A stretch of 42,460 nucleotides of DNA from Marivita hallyeonensis (GTDB lineage: Bacteria > Pseudomonadota > Alphaproteobacteria > Rhodobacterales > Rhodobacteraceae): NCBI RefSeq assembly GCF_900129875.1, contig NZ_FQXC01000011.1:1-42460 (forward strand). Direction: 5' to 3'. The notes under the pieces were generated by a model. It was given only the letters and a program-made list of their open reading frames with translations. It was not told the origin of the DNA and did not search any database. This document shows, piece by piece, positions 40,815 to 42,460 of the stretch (the stretch's first letter is position 1; the number at the start of each line of letters is the position of its first letter). The translations under genes and the position numbers were made by a program.

Positions 40815-41309
40815 GGGTTTACCCTCAAATGGCAGCAATGGGGTCACAACCCTGCCGAGTGGAGACAGGGGTGTTCAGTGGTTCACTATATAGCAGGATT
40901 TCGCCGATGGCAAATGTCGCAGTCTTGCGCGGAGAGAATCGTCTGCGAATGCGCAATTTCCTGTCATATTCGGCGCGTTGGATGTGGAAGAGCCACAAAT
41001 TTGGCGCGAAATGGGGCATTTGCCGATGCTACGAAGCAGCGTTCTCACTTTGGAAATGATTCGTTTCTGATCCATTGAAACATGAAGGATTTTCCCAACA
41101 CCAGTTCCACCCTGCTTTTGATTTCTTGCAAAGCACCAATGATGCGCCGTGCGATTGTTGCACAAGTTTGGTGTGGCCTCTCCGCCCACAGGTTTGTTCA
41201 GCCTGTGCGGCAAGACACCCTCGGTTGAGATGGTCTGAGAACATACGATAGGGGCGCCTCGAAATGTCCAAATCTGAGTGTCTGTTGAGCCGCGAAAGAA
41301 CAGGGCGTC
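40815..41309. other. Gene-free region
   Basis: About 495 bp without a convincing gene; short open frames on both strands lack ribosome-binding sites and family resemblance. Two arms GGCAAATG (40909-40916) and CATTTGCC (41017-41024) are complementary about 100 bp apart. CACAGG/CCTGTG (41190-41210 region) forms a small hairpin. Decayed mobile-element sequence is possible but unproven. Confidence 0.55.
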
Positions 41310-41984
41310 TCAGAGTGCCTGTTGCCGACCGACTAATTTATCCGCGCGGGCGGTGGTGGCGGTCAGGAAATCGGTGAGGGGCGCGCGTAGCTCTTCGCGA
41401 TTGGCGGGGCGGGAGCCGGTGTAGCGGGCGAAGACCTTGGCGCCCTGGCCGGTGGGGTAGGGCAGGAGCAGCCGGTCCCAGCTTTTGGCTCGATAGCCGC
41501 GTGTGGCGGAAAAGGCGTAGGCAAAGATCGGCGCTTCCAGACGGCAGGCCCAATCGAGTGCGGCGTCCTGTAACTGGTGAGCCGGGCCCACCGGCCCATC
41601 ACCGGTCATCACGATGCTGATGCCATCTTGGAACCGCCTGAGCACCTGACGCGAGGCCACGAGGTTGGAGCGTTTGGCCGACATCTCGAAGGGGGTCATG
41701 CCCTCTTTGTGTTGCATCACGCCCGAGATGCGCCCCAAGGGCGAGCGATGATGTAGGCTGGACGCCGGGGCTGTGTCGTCGGGCCAATGACGCGCACCCA
41801 TGACCATCCGGCTGTGCCACATCATCAAAAGCACCGGACCTTCGGCCAGCGCCGCCAGAAGATCGTCACGCCCCTCGACCTGCCAACGGATGCGGCGATC
41901 ACACAGCGCCAGATACCGTGTGACCAGTCGGCCGGGAATGCCGGAGAATGCCGCTGATTTTTCGATCCGTCTGCGCAGGGACAT
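41310..41984 (-). CDS. DUF374-type lysophospholipid acyltransferase family protein
   Basis: A 224-aa protein of the DUF374/LPLAT-like family, which sits at the inner membrane and moves acyl chains (or, in characterised relatives, modifies lipid A or Kdo). It has the family pair LLMMWHSRMVMG and IVMTGDGPVGPAHQL (about residues 50-140), with the His of the HSR motif and the Asp-Gly-Pro loop. ATG 41984 is chosen because homology begins there (MSLRRRIEKSA), with AGGGTGG upstream; a longer frame extends into the divergent promoter gap. It is divergent from the ABC exporter starting at 42109/42121 (about 125-bp gap), suggesting a shared lipid or glycolipid role. Confidence 0.88.
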   Translation of the reverse strand: MSLRRRIEKSAAFSGIPGRLVTRYLALCDRRIRWQVEGRDDLLAALAEGPVLLMMWHSRMVMGARHWPDDTAPASSLHHRSPLGRISGVMQHKEGMTPFEMSAKRSNLVASRQVLRRFQDGISIVMTGDGPVGPAHQLQDAALDWACRLEAPIFAYAFSATRGYRAKSWDRLLLPYPTGQGAKVFARYTGSRPANREELRAPLTDFLTATTARADKLVGRQQAL

Positions 41985-42108
41985 CGGCCTGTTTCGCCAC
42001 CCTTTATGGTGTCCGCCTGTTCTTGGGTGTTTCTGTGGCAATGGCAAGCGGCGACGGCGGGGGCTGACCTTGGTTACTTTTCGCGATAGAGGCAGGTCCA
42101 CGATCCAG

Positions 42109-42460
42109 ATGGAACCTCGCATGGCCCAGTCCAAACCGCCAAAAGAGCCTCGGGAAAAGCGGCCAATGTTCTCGGAGCTGGACCGCGACAATATCCGCTG
42201 GTTCTGGGACAACTACCTGAAATCCAAGGCGCCCTGGCTTTTGGTAGTGCTGGGGATGATCACCGTGCAGGGGGTGGTCTACCAGCAGTTCCTGGCACTG
42301 ACGGAAGACGGGTTGCGGGTGATTTTCGAAAGTGGCGCGATGTCCGATCTGGTGTGGGTCTGCGCCGTGGTGTTCGGGCTTTTTACGACACGCGCGATCA
42401 TCTCCTATCTGATCCCGCGCTTGTCGGTGCGGTTGGCCAGCGACGCGGTGATGAAGCTGC
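42109..42460 (+). CDS. ABC exporter, 5' part (continues at 1-1546)
   Basis: This is the start of the MsbA-like exporter whose remainder is at 1-1546. Two in-frame ATGs exist, 42109 (MEPRMAQ) and 42121 (MAQSKPP). Neither has a strong ribosome-binding site; GAGGCAGG lies about 10 bp before the first. The N-terminus is hydrophilic (PPKEPREKRPMFSELDRDN), followed by the first membrane helix APWLLVVLGMITVQGVVYQQ and a second beginning DLVWVCAVVFGLF. The frame passes through the 95-bp overlap without interruption. Confidence 0.9.
   Translation, partial: MEPRMAQSKPPKEPREKRPMFSELDRDNIRWFWDNYLKSKAPWLLVVLGMITVQGVVYQQFLALTEDGLRVIFESGAMSDLVWVCAVVFGLFTTRAIISYLIPRLSVRLASDAVMKL
42366..42460. repeat. Terminal overlap, right copy (circular molecule)
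   Basis: Identical to 1-95; see the left copy. This closes the circle. Confidence 0.93.

Noticed and set aside
1-42460. tRNA or rRNA genes
   Set aside because: Reading both strands I saw no cloverleaf with a conserved TTCGA arm, and no rRNA-like sequence.

Overview
The first 95 bases of the window (1-95) are identical to the last 95 (42366-42460), and an ABC exporter gene reads in frame across that join. The window is therefore best read as one complete circular replicon of about 42,365 bp, cut inside a gene. It has an RPA-family replication initiator (repA), an iteron-type origin, a small ParA with a small basic partner and a 17-bp-spaced centromere-like array, and a HicAB toxin-antitoxin pair. 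With high GC, GTG/ATG starts, coupled ATGA/GTGA overlaps and the gene families present, this suggests a low-copy plasmid of an alphaproteobacterium, most likely Rhodobacterales (roseobacter group). The host assignment is inference from gene content.

Layout: 41310-42460 joining 1-1546 holds a DUF374-type acyltransferase divergent from an MsbA-like ABC exporter. 1572-3504 (minus) holds hicAB, a small exported protein and a complete ispD. 3636-6235 is an FNR-box-like promoter, a large hairpin and an RTX-type protein. 6271-8903 is a scarred insertion: an IS-like end, a broken deacetylase gene, an intact class III aminotransferase and a truncated IS110-family transposase gene. 8904-13385 (minus) holds two secreted RTX/DUF4214 proteins. 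14097-15458 is a glycosyltransferase, and 15475-16865 is a palindrome, repA and oriV. 17020-22138 (minus) is a translationally coupled glycosyltransferase / glycosyltransferase-methyltransferase fusion / methyltransferase operon, preceded by parB-like, parA and the partition array (22253-23323).

23469-38639 (plus) is the core of the plasmid: three giant acidic S-layer/RTX-like proteins (1448, 1169 and 1025 aa), a DUF6447 protein, and a PrtD/RsaD-type ABC ATPase with its HlyD/PrtE-type adaptor. An uncharacterised 552-aa protein and an XRE regulator follow on the minus strand.

How it works together (inference): the type I secretion pair exports a family of six calcium-binding surface proteins that share exchangeable modules. 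These are a ~125-residue module A in three proteins, a ~132-residue module B in three copies, and DUF4214 in four proteins. One protein (31895-34972) is a mosaic that joins modules of its two upstream neighbours to a leishmanolysin-like (M8) zinc peptidase. The glycosyltransferases, methyltransferases, ABC exporter and acyltransferase would make or decorate a surface glycan. No outer-membrane TolC-type channel is encoded, so the host chromosome must supply one. I propose a mobile surface-layer or biofilm-matrix system with undescribed building-block domains.
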